Assembly: GCF_016920785.2 (NCBI RefSeq) | Contig: NW_024609857.1 | Coordinates: forward strand, 189,113,027-189,177,026 | Origin: Ixodes scapularis | Taxonomy: Eukaryota > Arthropoda > Arachnida > Ixodida > Ixodidae | Direction: 5' to 3' | Length of the DNA: 64,000 nt | Part shown: one piece after another, positions 24,280-36,620 of the stretch | Layout: each line of letters opens with the position of its first letter | How positions within the stretch are numbered: the first letter of the stretch is position 1 | The notes under the pieces: generated by a model | Database searches by the model: none | What the model was told of the DNA's origin: nothing | What the model saw: only the letters and a program-made list of their open reading frames with translations | Translations under genes and position numbers: made by a program

Positions 24280-25042
24280 GAGAGAAGGGTATCGTCGACT
24301 TTAAGTCTGCTCTCCTAGCTCTTTCTTCAATCCATAAACAAAAGTTCAAACATTCAACTTATCCACGCAATCCTGGAGTTTCACCAAAATGATTTGGCTA
24401 AGGGGAACATTGTAGTGCTGCAGTGGGTGCCAGGACATTGTGGGACTATTGGAAATATTTGTGCAGGCAACGCAGGCAGAGAAGCTCACACTCCCGGCTT
24501 TCCCTTTCCTTCTCTGGACCTCACAAAAAAAAGAAGAAGAAGCTCACAAAGAGACTGATACTTTCCTCATTCCATTTTCAAGAACTGATTCAAATACCGT
24601 CAGTCGAATAATTGGCAGCGAAATAACAACGTCGTTATGGACAGATCCACATCATTACTACAAATACCTAAAACACATTGACCCCAAATTAGGATTTTGC
24701 ATCCCACGAGGCGTCTTAAGAGCTTAAGAGACAATACTTTATCGACTGTGTCTAAGCACCGCATATATGAAGAAATACATAGATCTAATTGGTGACGAAG
24801 AATCACCCATGTGCTCTTAATGTTCTTCACCCGAAGATAGTGACCATCTTTTGTGTATATGCAAAAAATACGATTTTGAAAGAAAGACGTTAAAAATACA
24901 GCTAGGATTAGGGCCAAATGAAAAAAAAAAACTTGGACTGCACCACCTTCTTCGGCCTTGGTCAACGTTTGGAGACGCACATAAGGCTACGAAAGCACTA
25001 ATTAATTTTCTCTCTCATACTCGATTATTCAAGCTGTTATAG
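24280..25042 (+). pseudogene. 3' part of a LINE with RNase H domain (I-like type)
   Basis: Translation with frameshifts gives FKSALLALSSIHKQKFKH (about 24300-24350), then LQWVPGHCG (about 24418-24445), a Trp-Val-Pro-Gly-His signature of the RNase H in I/R1/LOA-type LINEs. LWTDPHHYYKYLKHIDPKLG follows near 24636, then an RLCLSTAY segment and a C-x2-C-like region with DHLLCICKKYDFER around 24840. The end is LRPWSTFGDAHKATKALINFL near 24950-25010. In active copies RNase H removes the RNA template during reverse transcription. A stop at 24726 and frame changes show decay. The RT domain is not present upstream, so the copy is 5'-truncated. Confidence 0.8.
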
Positions 25043-26924
25043 AAGTTTGATGTATAAATGTAAATGTATATTATTTTATATAGTTTTTAGCTCTTTCTTT
25101 TTCTTGTTCTCTCCTTTCTTGTTCCCAGCCTTACCCCTATCTCTTTTGCGAAGTGGCAAATCGACTTTTAAGCAGGTTGACCACTTCGTGACCGTAAATA
25201 AACAACTATTTTCTCTTTCTAGACTGAAGGGCATTTTTTCCTGTGAGGCAGTCAATACAGTTCCAATTTTCTTCCCCTTCAGGCCTAACATAGTTTTAAT
25301 TTATTATGTTTATCTATTTCTATGTTGCATTTTTTATACATTGGTTTCTGTAGCGAGTTTATATTTTAATGGTTTTCAAGCAAACGTTCATATCCTATGT
25401 GCGTTCAGTAGTGGTGTTATGCTCTAATTAAGTAACTGTTATAAGTACAGGAGCATGAATTATCTATCTTGATCACACATGCGCGCAATTCGGGTAACTG
25501 TTTCTTAAATTCTTGTTACGTGGTTATTAATATAATCATGATCATTATTATCATGTGGCGCTGTGGTTCGTTGGCCGCATAATGTTTTGTAGCGTCGTTC
25601 TCAATCAAAAGGAAATTCACGGCTGCGCCTCAGCAATAGAAATGGTCGGTGGCCAAATATTCGTACGCACACGCAACTATACCCACGCATACTGTTGACC
25701 ACAGTCTTCTTTTCTTTTTCTTATTTGTTTTTTCACACGAATGCGTTGATCGGCATCGTTCCACGTTAGCAACCAACCGGCTATCCTCCATTCACCTTTC
25801 GCGCTCTCTCGCTCTTTCTTTTCCTTTTTCTTTCCCCTTCTCTCTCTTCCTCTCCTTCCCCCTTTCTTAATGCGAGTTTTTCTCCTTCCTGTAAAAGATG
25901 TAGGACGGAACCAATGTTTCCTTTTTTTTTTTTGCATGACCATTTTTTTTAGTCACGAATTAATACACTTTGTTCACGTGTTTAGTGAGGCCGTTCCTCA
26001 AAAACCTATTGGTAGTCCGATAGTGCTTATAGCATATGAAGTGTCTTTTGAAATAAAAAAAAAATTATTCATTATTCAAGAATCCTGCCTAAGCATCAAC
26101 GGTTCTCGCTAGTTCTATCGAGTGCTCTACTGTGTGAACAGAAAACAAATAAAAGCGAATCTCGTTTTTGAACCGGTTCCTTGAAATAAAATTTAAACCG
26201 TTTTCAAAATATGTATCACTATCAACAATAAAACAATGCAGATTAGCCACCCTGTAAAATTAGTCACACTTTCTTTTTAAAATAGCGTTTTCTTTCATTT
26301 TTTTAAGAGAGCGTAGAAATTAGTTTTAAGTTAAAGACCAGTATAAGTCGTTCGCTGTTTTTTTTTCTTTTTGCGAGGTTATAACTGCGATGGTTGAAGA
26401 CATCACACTACTTTACTTTTGTTTTTACTCCTGTGCCATTCCCCTAGATATCCTGAAGAGACAATAGAACTACGTATCAAAACAAAGGAAGCTGGGGATG
26501 CAAACGCATTGATCCTATGTGTGCATGCGGTGGAACGCAGCATGTGCACATAAAGATAAAATGTGCCTATGTTTTAAAGAATTTATAAAAAAAATACATC
26601 AAACTGCTAGAGAAACATATCAAAACCTTCGTCAGCACCCTTTTTTATGTATCTATTATATGAGTAGAACGCGTGACTTGAACCAACTAGTTTACATTTG
26701 CAGGTTTTTGGCGATTGGAAGAAACACGCATAACAACGCACGTCTCGAGCAAAAACAGGTCCACTACATTTGCCAACGGCCCTTCCAAAAACAAACTGAT
26801 GAGCACACAAATTAACTGACCCAATCCGGATATGGGAGCTTTTTGAGTCTGGGCAACCGGGGTAAAACACTCTTGATGAGATGATAGGAAGACGTCCCGA
26901 AAACGGGCGGGATAGAGAGCTCAC
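25043..26924. other. Non-coding; LINE 3' flank and pyrimidine tract
   Basis: T-rich DNA follows the LINE fragment and may be its 3' UTR. A nearly pure pyrimidine tract spans 25795-25868. If the receptor gene at 26925 continues on the minus strand, this is intron downstream of its exon. Confidence 0.5.
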
Positions 26925-27086
26925 CCATCTTTGCCGCTCTGAAGCTGTTTCCCTTGGGGATGTGCTGGATGTCGAAGTTGAGCGTGATGTTGGGCAGCAG
27001 GGTCTTGTCCTTGTTGATCCGGATCACGGCGTACTTGAAAGCGAGCTCCATTGCTGAAGACCTCTGGTCGTCAGTGAATAGGGCTC
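26925..27086 (-). CDS. Internal exon of a kainate-type ionotropic glutamate receptor (amino-terminal domain)
   Basis: The exon encodes 54 residues. Minus-strand landmarks are GALFTDDQRSS, then AMELAFKYAVIRINKDKTLL, PNITLNF and SFRAAKM. This matches the first beta-alpha unit of the LIVBP-like extracellular domain of kainate receptors, where a GxIFTDDQ-type strand is followed by the helix ELAFKxAVxxIN, an LLPNTTL stretch and SFxASKK. These receptors are glutamate-gated cation channels at synapses; this domain directs subunit assembly. An acceptor (TGTGTGTCGCAG) ends at 27087 and a donor (GTGAGC) begins at 26924. Both junctions are phase 1, so the 162-bp exon is symmetric. N-I-T is a potential N-glycosylation site. 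There are no stops or frameshifts. No neighbouring exon was recognised within the window. The exact subunit cannot be told from one exon. Confidence 0.88.
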
Positions 27087-27700
27087 CTGCGACACACAAG
27101 ACGCAATGCAATTAGGGCTGATTGGGATTTTCAGGGCTGCATGGAATAACTAAGAGTAGAGACATTAAGCGGTGCGTCTGTATATGTGACCTACAGACAG
27201 TCGAAATCTTCACAGAGTTGAAACCCTCAACTGCATCCCCCATCTGTGGTTTAGGGCATAAAAAACTGGATTCCGCATTGATTAAACATTTGATGGCGCA
27301 ATAATTTCTGCTCGCCTACTCTGCAACGCAGCGCATAATATAAGGAGCGAACTTTATGCACTCAAGCAATGTTTTGCCAACTATATAGTCACAAATGGTT
27401 GTTGAAAATTCTTAATCCGAGAGGACATAAACTTTTGACACCAAAATGCCACCTGCGGAGATTTACTTTTCGCAGCGAAGTGCTATCTTGACCTTGTGTT
27501 TGGTTATGTTCGTTTTTATAAAACGCGATGAGCCTCTGTAGGCGTGTTCTGTAGGCGTGTTCTGTAGGGAACTTGACGCGCAGGCCTCATTCGTATGCAG
27601 TGTATTCCTTACTCGAGTAAAGACCGTTTATATAAAAACAAACTTATACACTCTTTTCAAGAAATGCATTCAAAACACATTTCGTCTCGCCTTGTAAATC

Positions 27701-27741
<41 letters not shown>

Positions 27742-28907
27742 TTTTTATGTACGCACCGTAATGCAATATAAGCAAACTCTGGCTCCGACAGAGCGAATAT
27801 TAGCGCTGAAAACAGCAACACCAAACACGAGCAAATGTCTGCGAGTTCGCTTTCCTGCAGAACACAAACGCAACCAATCACGGTAGCAATAAAAAAAAAA
27901 AAAGGAATCTCGACGAATGATAAAATTTATTCGACTCGACGAAAAAAGATTGCGAAGGGCCAAGTAAGTAGGTAGTTTTACTTTTTCATTGTTACTGCTC
28001 CATCTCGTTTTTCCAATTTAATATTTTGACATGCAATTATGTCAATGCGTAAATATATATAAAATTCAACATGTTAGCTAAGTTGTAGAATCAACAAATT
28101 CTAAATGATACCAGTCATAATATTTTGTACTTCAAGTATGTCAATAATTAATATTTGAGGAGAACGTAAGCGTACCGCAATTTGAATGGCACATGCTCGT
28201 CGGCTATAACACTCCGTGCAACGCGACCGGCGCGCCGCCGCGCGGCCGTTACCGAAGGTAGGCAGTGAGAGCCCCAGCAAAACGAAACCACGCCGCCTAC
28301 ATTGGTACGCACTGAAGTCGGAGCGGTGCGGTTGCGCTGGATTGACAGCATGAACTGCTGTGTCGTTAATTTATGCGTCGTATATCGTGGGGACGAAGTT
28401 TCACAGTTTGTCACCTCGGCGATGTTTTGTGGGACAGCGACAACGATGGACCCGTGCCGTACGACCAGAGAATTTGGTCTCCCAATTATGTCTGCCGCTG
28501 TGTCGGCACGGCTGACATATTCTAAACAGCCGCTGTGCGCTCTGCATTTGTTTTCGTACCAGTAACGCCTACATATCTCAGCTCTAACTGAAATGCCATC
28601 CTACACTCGCGGGTATGCAGTGCGAATTTCCTTAAAGGAATGCCCCCCAAAGAAGTTTCGTCCCCATCGTGCGTGTCGATGATATTTCCGGACCACTATG
28701 GCACGCAGTCTGTACTTCATGAAGAAAGATTCGGAGGGTACAAAAAGTGAGAAATATGAATCTAAGGAAAACTACAATGAAACTTGGAATCACTGGACAA
28801 TCGATGTTTGAGTATGGAAGTTTATGTGGTGTGCTTTGTTTTTCCATCGGCCTCCTTTTGGATGTGGAAACGCTGACACCCCGAGTCTTGTAGACAACAT
28901 TCCTTTT
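27087..28907. other. Probable intron of the receptor gene; no further exon seen
   Basis: A 13-bp unit (GTAGGCGTGTTCT) is duplicated near 27540-27565. A (TA)n tract (27706-27733) runs straight into T16. A GC-rich block at 28190-28560 has an 87-codon open frame with no recognised family. Confidence 0.45.
27706..27747 (+). repeat. (TA)n microsatellite joined to poly-T
   Basis: About 14 TA units are followed directly by a run of T. Confidence 0.95.
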
Positions 28908-29483
28908 TTCTCGACTTAGAGCCACCTATAGAAAAGTTGTTCGAACTGGAAGTACCGTCCCCACTGGTCTCTTCCTACCTGTGAAGTGTGCACATCCCAC
29001 GGTGAGTGGTATTGTCTTGACAACCTTTGACGGTCAAAACCGGTTCCCATTTAGTTACGCCGCCCAAAAATATTTCTACCTGGCTAAACTATGCCACCTC
29101 TTTTAGGCATAATAAGTGTTTTGTCAAGTTACGGTTGTCAAAGTACCTGTGTGCCGAAAATCAGCACCTCGCACAACCAGATTACTACACAACAGCTGAC
29201 CTCAAAAGCCTTTGACGGCCAAACCGTGTGTTGGCCGGCAACTTGGTTTTCTCGGCATTGAAGCCACCTTTCGTAAAGTTGTTTCAATTGGAAGTACAGT
29301 GCACTAGTCCCTTCCTACTTTTAAAGTCTCCATCTGTTACGCCGCCTAAACCACATTTCCACCAGATTTTTCTATGCCACCTATTTTTGGTATTATAACT
29401 GTTGTGTCAAGTTACCCAAGAACCTGTCTGTCCAAATCTGCACTTTGCACAGCCCAGTTATAACACAACATTGTGGGTCCAAT
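28908..29483 (+). repeat. Diverged tandem repeat, period about 342 bp
   Basis: The first unit begins at 28908 (TTTCTCGACTTAGAGCCACCT) and the second near 29250 (TTTTCTCGGCATTGAAGCCACC). Matching blocks follow in order: AAAGTTGTT, AACTGGAAGTAC against AATTGGAAGTAC, CTTCCTAC, GTTACGCCGCC, TATGCCACCT, TGTCAAGTTAC and TAACACAACA-like ends. The second unit is shorter. Divergence suggests an old satellite-like duplication. A related GTTTGACGGTC.AA.CGTGTG motif recurs at 60378-60399. Confidence 0.75.
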
Positions 29484-32415
29484 ATTGGATATTCCTTTAT
29501 TCGTTCGAACCATAAATTTCACACCTGCTGTCTTAATAAAACTTGGCCCACTTAGTGCTCAAACTTAGGTAACATCTCACTCGCCTCCAGATATCATCGT
29601 CCCAGCAGTCCTACGTTTACAGCGACGAGCGAAACAAATTTCCCACTGAGAACAATTATGGTGGTGGCCGTCTTGCTTTCTCGAAAATTGCTCAAACCCT
29701 TTTTTCGACCGCAACTAAAGAAATTAGCCGTAATAACGACTCAAACTCAATATATAAGAAGCGGAGAACAGCTAAATGTCCTTCTTAAATCTGCCCCAGC
29801 ACTCATGCAACGTCACACTCAACTTATCGGCTCAAAAAGCAAAAGTTCCGTCCGTGCGCGCTTCCGCCGCCACAGCTTCGACGCGAAAAGGCGCCGCAGG
29901 CTGCTGAGCGCGCCTCACTGTCGAACGCGAGCTCCTCCGCTAGCGGCGCTACTCGCGTCTTTCAACGCGCCCCCTATAGTTCCCGCACGGAGCGTATACA
30001 TCAGAGCACTTGGCACTTACATACATAATTTTACCTAAATATGTTTCTGAAAGCAAAAGCAATTGTTTTGTATCGCTTCACGTTAACATTTAACATGATA
30101 ACATTGAACATGTCAGAGCTGGAGATTCTGAATGTGCGTTGTTTAAATAATACTTCACTTTCTATTGTAACCAATAAGTTGCGTTCAAGAGTACAACTTA
30201 TATACTGCTACGCGTGGCTATAGAAAAGGTGGAGGACATTGATTGCATAGAGTATGAATCGTAAAAAATGAGCGGCAATTAGGCAATCTACGTAATTGAC
30301 TAACTTTGGTAACTCTCAAAATATTGGGCAATCGAGAAACTTAGTCCCTTTAAAGGTGTGACTACACTAGACAACAAAATAAAAGTTACATAAAATATAT
30401 GGAATTTTCATCATAAAGAACGAATAGAAGAAAGCAACCTATCCAAAAGAACTAACCCCCATTTCCTGCCGTCAGTATTTCTTCACATCATCCCGAACAG
30501 TGAAGTCGAAAACAATTTTGTTAAAGTATATACCTAAAATTGTTAAAAAATGTATGATAACAAATTGGAGTACGGTGAAATAAAAAGTGAGACGACTTTG
30601 ACAAATATTAAATTGATAGATATTATCGCGATCAAAACCTTCTCGGAAAGAGCCTCAAGTTTCTAGCTATTGAAGCAGCGGGGTCCCTCTAATGTTTTCT
30701 TCGAGAAGCGTTCCGCGAAGACTCGATCAAACTCTAAGACTTTTCTTTTTCTTTTTCTTTTTTTGCTCCCAAATGTTTTTGAAAGAACAATTTCCTCGAC
30801 AAACGCAATCCAGCGAGTTTCTCGGAATTATCGCAGATACTGAAAAACGAAAATAAAAGAAAGGTCTCAAAACGCTGCGGTTCTAAAGGAGATGAAGAAA
30901 AATTTGTCACATCACTAGGTTCATATGAAGCCGTTCTCTTTAAATCCGTTCGAGCACAAAACTAAAAGCGACCGAACAAAAAAGGGAAAAGAGCAGCCAC
31001 CGAGCACTGCGAATCGCCCATGTATACATATGTCAACTACAAAAAAAAAAAAAAAAAAAAAAAACGGTTCCCCGATAAGGAAACGCAACATAAGTGCTGA
31101 AAAACTAACAGCACAAGCAATGTGCATCTCATAATAAAAATTCCCACATTGTTTCCTAACTAAATCAGAACAAGACAACGAAAATTTATTCTACTAAAGA
31201 ACTGCATCGAAGAAACACTAACCACCAGCTCCTGACATAAAGGTATGTCAATTAAAAAAAAAAAAAATATTCGATGTTAAAACTCACAAAAATTATCTAA
31301 AAAAAAGCGTAAATGATAATTTAATAAATTCAAAGCGAGGCATCATTCGCTTGTTCCGCTGTCGTACTTAAAGCTTAGCAGAGCGAGTCCGGACATATCT
31401 CTTAAAAAAAAAAAATAAAGAGCAGTTCGAGAAACGAGAAGAGTACGAAGGGGAAGCGAGGGCGACTGGTGAAACTAGAAACAGGACGGCGAGGATGTTG
31501 TCTTTGTCCCCACGATTGCGCCCAGCAACGCGCCGACATTTTTTGGCGTGGCTGACGTTTCCCATTTGGAATCGCCAGTCGAGCGCGAAAAACGTTTACA
31601 AGCCAGCCTCGAATGTTTCGCTTCCCTCCTTTCTGTTTGCTCTTGATTTTGTTGTATTATTCCTTCCGTGCAGTTCGCTTGCCTTTTTTTATCTGTTTTA
31701 CTTTACCCCGAGCGAAACGTGCCTGTATTTCTTGCGAGAATCTTCATGTCGTCGAGATATCGCCTCTCCTATACTGCGGCTTCTGCCGCGATCTTCTGTG
31801 GCTTAAGAAACATTGTGTACAGCCATTATTCTGCTTCACTTCTTCATTTATTATCGTTTTATTTTCTCACTCCGTCGTAACTTTTAATTGTTGTATGTTT
31901 GGTTTGCTTGTTTCTTTCTTACAGCAAAAGGGGGATTGTTGAAGAAGCGGGTTCTTAAGAAGCCTTACGAAACGTCTTGCGGATCGGGGAATTTTCGACG
32001 CTGAAATAAAGTCGTTATTTTCCGTCTTAAGGGCTTGGCAGGCTACCGACGTGCTTGTTGTTCGATCTTCTCTATAATGATACTTTAGTCGCTTTGATCT
32101 TCCCTGTCTCGATATTTTAGACGTTTCGCCGAGAAGGGTGAGCCAGGGTACGCATATACTTAAAAAGGAACCACCTTTCGGATTTGCATATCTGACAGCC
32201 TTCGAAATTTTCGTGCCCACCACCTAAAACCGTTCTCCGAGCAGCGAATATTATATTAACATTTGAGGTGGCTCGCGCAGGAACGAGAGTAAAACAATAA
32301 AGTCGCCGTCCGCAAAACAAAAGTATATCGCGCTAATAACAGGTGTGCACGTAAGCCGTGCAAACAAACGAGAAAAGAAAAAGGAAGGGGGGTTCTTCTT
32401 TGGCAAGGAGGATTA
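29484..32415. other. Non-coding stretch, nothing recognised
   Basis: No gene was found. The GC-rich patch at 29850-29995 is probably an element remnant. The interval 31041-31064 is A24, and several other A/T tracts occur. The frames at 31495-31942 overlap one another on the same strand without domain resemblance. Confidence 0.45.
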
Positions 32416-32602
32416 AGGCCCGTTCACACATGCAGCGGAGCGCTACGAGTATAGCGCTAACCTCGCGCTAAACGCGTTCTGACGGCAGCGTTCACCACCT
32501 TTGTATCGCACCGTCAAAACTGTTGCTCATGGCATACGATAAGTAGCTGATGGCACGTGAGGAGCGCTACATCAGCGCTTCGCTGCATGTGAGAACCGGC
32601 CT
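32416..32602. mobile_element. 187-bp MITE, PIF/Harbinger-like, TTA target duplication
   Basis: Terminal inverted repeats of about 22 bp (AGGCCCGTTCACACATGCAGCG and the complement with two differences) are flanked by TTA at 32413-32415 and 32603-32605. A TTA/TWA duplication with short GC-rich ends is characteristic of PIF/Harbinger-derived MITEs. The next bases inside (GAGCGCTA and TAGCGC...) continue the partial inverted symmetry. No coding capacity. Confidence 0.88.
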
Positions 32603-32605
32603 TTA

Positions 32606-33889
32606 ATGTAGGGTTGCATGGCAATGTGTGCACTTTAAAACATCCAGTGCCTACGCCTTCCCATAAAGCACTTGGAAGAGCGATTCGCTACAATCTACGA
32701 AAATCACTCGCGGAATGACGAGAATGAAAATTCGTTTTTACTTAAAAAAGTATGAGCTGTGGCACTCACTTCCCATGACATTTAACTTGCTTACGTACCG
32801 CGCAGTGTCAGATGATTGTTTCTGGTGTCTATTTTATAAGTTAAGCCGCTTCATTTTAAGTGGATTGAAGCGATTCGCTCTCCCACAAACTTTCCCGAAA
32901 CTAACGCACATTTTTTTAGAGCGACCATTTACTATTTGTCATATATAGTACGTTCAAAGTCATACCATGCTAAAATCCAGCTAATTATTAATAATTGGTT
33001 TGAATAAGTCAATTTTATGTTAGCAACGGAATTTGTTGAAGTGTTGTTGATGTTGTTGATTTCTTATTTGTGAGCACATTAAATAAGAATAACGTAAGTT
33101 TTCATTTAATTTAAAAATATAGTAAGTTAAAACGTTTTGCCAACTCGTTTCAAATAATAAAATGTCGCCTGAACGGCACCTATTTACGGTAAGTTGTTTG
33201 ACAAAGCTGAGATTCGCTTTACAAAACAGAAGAATAGTAACACGGTCGTTAGATATTTTTTTGTTTCCTGCAGAGGTTTATTATATAATGGGAGAGCTTT
33301 CCCCTCCGAGATAACGGAATCATCATACTAGTGCTCTCGCTGGAAAGCGGACGGAACCAATGCTTTCTGAAGAGAGCCAGGTATAGAAACATCATAAAGA
33401 CGTCAACTCTTATCTCCAAGTATTCCTAGGCTTTCGAAATGGTTGCGTTTATTCCCTTGCGTTTTAAAAAACATTGTACATAACAGCTACCTAAACAGCG
33501 TCGCTATAAATATTCGCGAGAACGACAAAGCACAAGGGATATTGCTGCCAAACGCTGCTTCTTGCAGACTCTGGGAGCGAGAATTCCGAGAGATAATAAA
33601 GGACTGGTTATGTCATCTATTACCGCAAACCTTAACTCGTATAGTGTCAACGCGCTTTCTGTCCAGAACTACAATTTATGTATGCCTGTACTATTAACGG
33701 TAAATTGAGAAACGAGTTGTCACATTTTGGCTGTATGACTACAAAGGCTTCCCAAAAGGTTTCTTACTGCTCTTCGTTAATCAGCGACACCTGTAACCTG
33801 AAAATATTCTTAGGGTTGAAGTGGATGGAGTTAATAGGACAATGCACATTTAATAACGATGATAACAAACACCGGACAAAAAAGTGAAC
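32606..33889. other. Non-coding stretch, nothing recognised
   Basis: AT-rich spacer without genes or bounded repeats. Confidence 0.5.
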
Positions 33890-34187
33890 GCCGCTTACAA
33901 CTCCCTGTAATGCCGAATTAGAGCGCAGCTCTTGAGGGGGAGGATGGAAGGGTACTGAGAAAAGGGTATAGCCCTTCTCCTCTTCCTCCTCCTCCCCTCA
34001 TTCTTCAATCTCCTCCCGGGGGGGGGGGGGGGGCGGGTCACGTGATTCGGGGGGGGGGGGGGGGGCTCGCGCGGTGCATTATGGAACATTTCCCGTAATG
34101 CACCGCGCAGTTACGCCGACGGCGACGGTGACGTCGACGCCGACGCCGCTCAAGCCGGAAACGGGCGCCTAAGGGCCTGCGCTCTAA
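33890..34187 (+). mobile_element. Inverted-terminal element, family copy 1 (single CACGTG core)
   Basis: One end reads GCCGCTTACAACTCCCTGTA then GCCGAATTAGAGCGCAGCTC. The other reads GTTACGCCGACG... and ...GGGCGCCTAAGGGCCTGCGCTCTA. The same two ends occur in reverse order at 58757-59200, defining a family whose inner termini TAGAGCGCAGCTCTT and complement are inverted. The interior has two G tracts (34019-34034 and 34050-34065) flanking a single GGGTCACGTGATTC. A 16-bp stem hairpin (34069-34108, one mismatch) appears to be an extra insertion. Confidence 0.8.
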
Positions 34188-35389
34188 AAACTAAACATCA
34201 TAAACTATATGAGATAAAAAAAACGCAAAGTCGGCCACCATAGCCTACAAAACTTTTAAAGAAACGAAAGAATAAATTACACACCAATCTCCATCAAGTT
34301 CCGCAATCCTCCCCAAGCCTGTATCGATACATAAAGCCTTCTATTAATACCTCTCGTCAGTTTATCACAAACGAGTCAAATGTTTCTAAAGGACATTTTC
34401 ACCATACCGGCGATCCAGTCAATGATGTATTACAGCATAGTCCTACTGGTAGAACGCATTGGACATGCATTTTTTAAAGTGATCGTCTTCAGAAGTTCAA
34501 AGTGCAAAACTTACAGTGGGTATAATACGTACCATTGTATATATAAAACAAAGTCGACAGCGAAGGCAAGTCGCTTGTTTCAGCGACTTGCTGAAACAAG
34601 GAATAAGAGTTCAAAACAATAAGAGGGATATTTTTAGCCTCGTACGTACTCTACTTTACAACCACTCGCCGTTTCTGCCCAAAAGCAAACGAGCCATTCT
34701 CTAGCAGCTTCTCAACCGAAAATTCGATTGTCCTTCTCTCAGATCACTCTTTGTTCTCCCCATTAGTCTTTCGGCTAAATACGATCACGCCTCTGAAAAT
34801 TAGCAAATTTTATTTTATTTATATCATTTATTTTACCGGACAGTCATCTCGCGATGCCTTCGAGGTAAATTAATGATCGGAAAAAACAAACGCCCAACGG
34901 CCTTTTTGTTTTTCTTTTTGTTTTTGTTTTTTATAAACATCTTACTTAGGTTACATGGACGCAGTCTTTGACAATTACACTAATTCTTCATAGAGACCCT
35001 CGAATTCTTCCGCAAACAGACTAAAGGTCAGAGCCCGAAGCCAAACCCACCGGACCAACGAGCGCTATCCAGAGTCGGCCAGCTCATATCCTCGAGCGGC
35101 TCCGAAACACGACGCAAAGATAGGATTAATGCAACAAAAAAAAAAATAACACTCTCTCGGCCATTAATTGATTTCATAATTGACTGATTACTTTGAATGG
35201 AAAGGCATAAGGTCCTACAGCCCCCTACAGCTTAAGAAAGGACGGGGCGAGGCGCGTTCCGAACATCTTATATTGTCGCTCGGTAGCCCATAATTTGTCG
35301 GCATACTGAGATAAGATCGCTGGAGAACAAATTGCCTAAGAACAGATCGCTGACGAACAAATTATACTACCAGTGACTACGCGGAGCGC
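34188..35389. other. Non-coding; overlapping alternative hairpins at 34567-34600
   Basis: No gene was found. Two mutually exclusive hairpins overlap. CAAGTCGCT/AGCGACTTG (34567-34575 with 34582-34590) shares bases with CTTGTTTCAG/CTGAAACAAG (34574-34583 with 34591-34600). Confidence 0.6.
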
Positions 35390-35584
35390 CGGTTCGTCTG
35401 CTTCTTGCGCAGGAGTTGTGGTGACGTCAGAACGCCCAGCTCTGATTGGCTCTGACTGGACGGGTAGTGGGTAGAGCTCAATGCTAGCTGCGTTCCGGTC
35501 TACCCACTATCCTTCCAATCGGAGCCAATTAGAACTCGGTGTTCTGTCGTCACCACAACCACTGCGCAAGACGCAGACGAACTT
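35390..35584. mobile_element. Foldback MITE, family copy 1
   Basis: The left arm begins GGTTCGTCTGCTTCTTGCGC. The right arm, reverse-complemented, begins AAGTTCGTCTGCGTCTTGCGC. Both continue through GTTGTGGTGACG, CAGAAC and ATTGGCTC to TAGTGGGTAG near the centre. A second copy of the same foldback lies at 53225-53415. No transposase and no clear target duplication. Confidence 0.85.
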
Positions 35585-36298
35585 GAGCTCCCCATTCCCC
35601 TCGAGGCCCGAATTGAATATAGGGGAAAGCGTGCTCTCGTTTCTCCGCGGCTATCTACGAGGCACGTGATGATTCCTCGTGCCCACAATCCGGGTGGAGA
35701 CAAAGCATTCACACGGACAGAGGACGGCCGAGGATATAGAGCACGAGCTCTTTGTAGTTCATTACTGTGCGCGAGCGCTGCGTTGGCGCCTCCCGTGGCT
35801 TGACTCCGCAGCGGTTGTTTTGCTCCGAAGTATATGTAAAACAAAGTGTTGTCCCGCTTTTTACCACATCAGCCGTGCCAATCGAATCTCGAAGCGAATG
35901 CATGCGAAACTCTTATTGCTTTCATTTTTTTTTCCCCTTTCTCTTATCATTTATCTAAATATTATTTAAAAATGCTGCGTTAGCTGAGGGCTTACATTTT
36001 TGTAGTCCTTGTGTAAAAACTATTCGAATAAAAAACAACTAAGTTAGAGCAGAATCGAAGAGAGTTTCTTTATCTTCGTTATATTTTCTTTGCTTTTCAC
36101 CATAATTCCTCACCAACTAATTTTTTTTTTTGTAATTTTGAGCGACCCACAACAGCTCGACGGCTCCTCACTGGTGCACTTCTCAATGTCAGATAGTAGT
36201 CTAATTGCTCAATACATCGCTTCACCTTCTACTTCGCTTATACCTTACACCTTATACTTTACACTCTCAGGAAACAAAAAGGGTTTATTCTTACACCC
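35585..36298. other. Non-coding stretch, nothing recognised
   Basis: A GC-moderate block at 35585-35900 has overlapping frames on both strands and no recognised domain. AT-rich DNA follows. Confidence 0.45.
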
Positions 36299-36558
36299 CT
36301 TGTCCCGTATAAGACACCCCAAATCTTCAGTTCGACGTACGGCGCCCTGATTAATAATCGGGGTTTTCTCGGCCAGACTGTAAAACCTCAGTGTTATTTT
36401 TTTTTTGTTGTTTCTTTCAGTACTATTTGATACGTACCTATGCACTTCAAGAAGTTATATCGCACCGTCGCCAAACCCCTCCTAAACGTTTGGCCGTCTG
36501 CTCGACGTCAGTGCGCTGTACGTCGAATTGAAGTTTTGGGGTGCATTATATGGGACAA
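36299..36558. mobile_element. Inverted-repeat element (arms about 46 bp)
   Basis: The left arm 36299-36345 (TTGTCCCGTATAAGACACCC then TTCGACGTACGGCG) and right arm 36514-36558 (its complement with some mismatches) enclose about 170 bp. A third, solitary arm is at 15906-15952, showing that this is a dispersed family. Confidence 0.75.
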
Positions 36559-36620
36559 AACGGTGCTAGACGACATTCTTTTTTTAGAGTGTATACAATA
36601 CTTCGCTTCACCTTAAGATT

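Noticed and set aside
24600..24980. 126-codon minus-strand frame
   Set aside because: It is antisense to the LINE RNase H region, where plus-strand motifs are clear.
28302..28565. Possible Cys-rich N-terminus (THAP-like) in an 87-codon frame
   Set aside because: Only an initial Cys-Cys pair is suggestive; the required C2CH spacing and AVPTF-like motif are absent.
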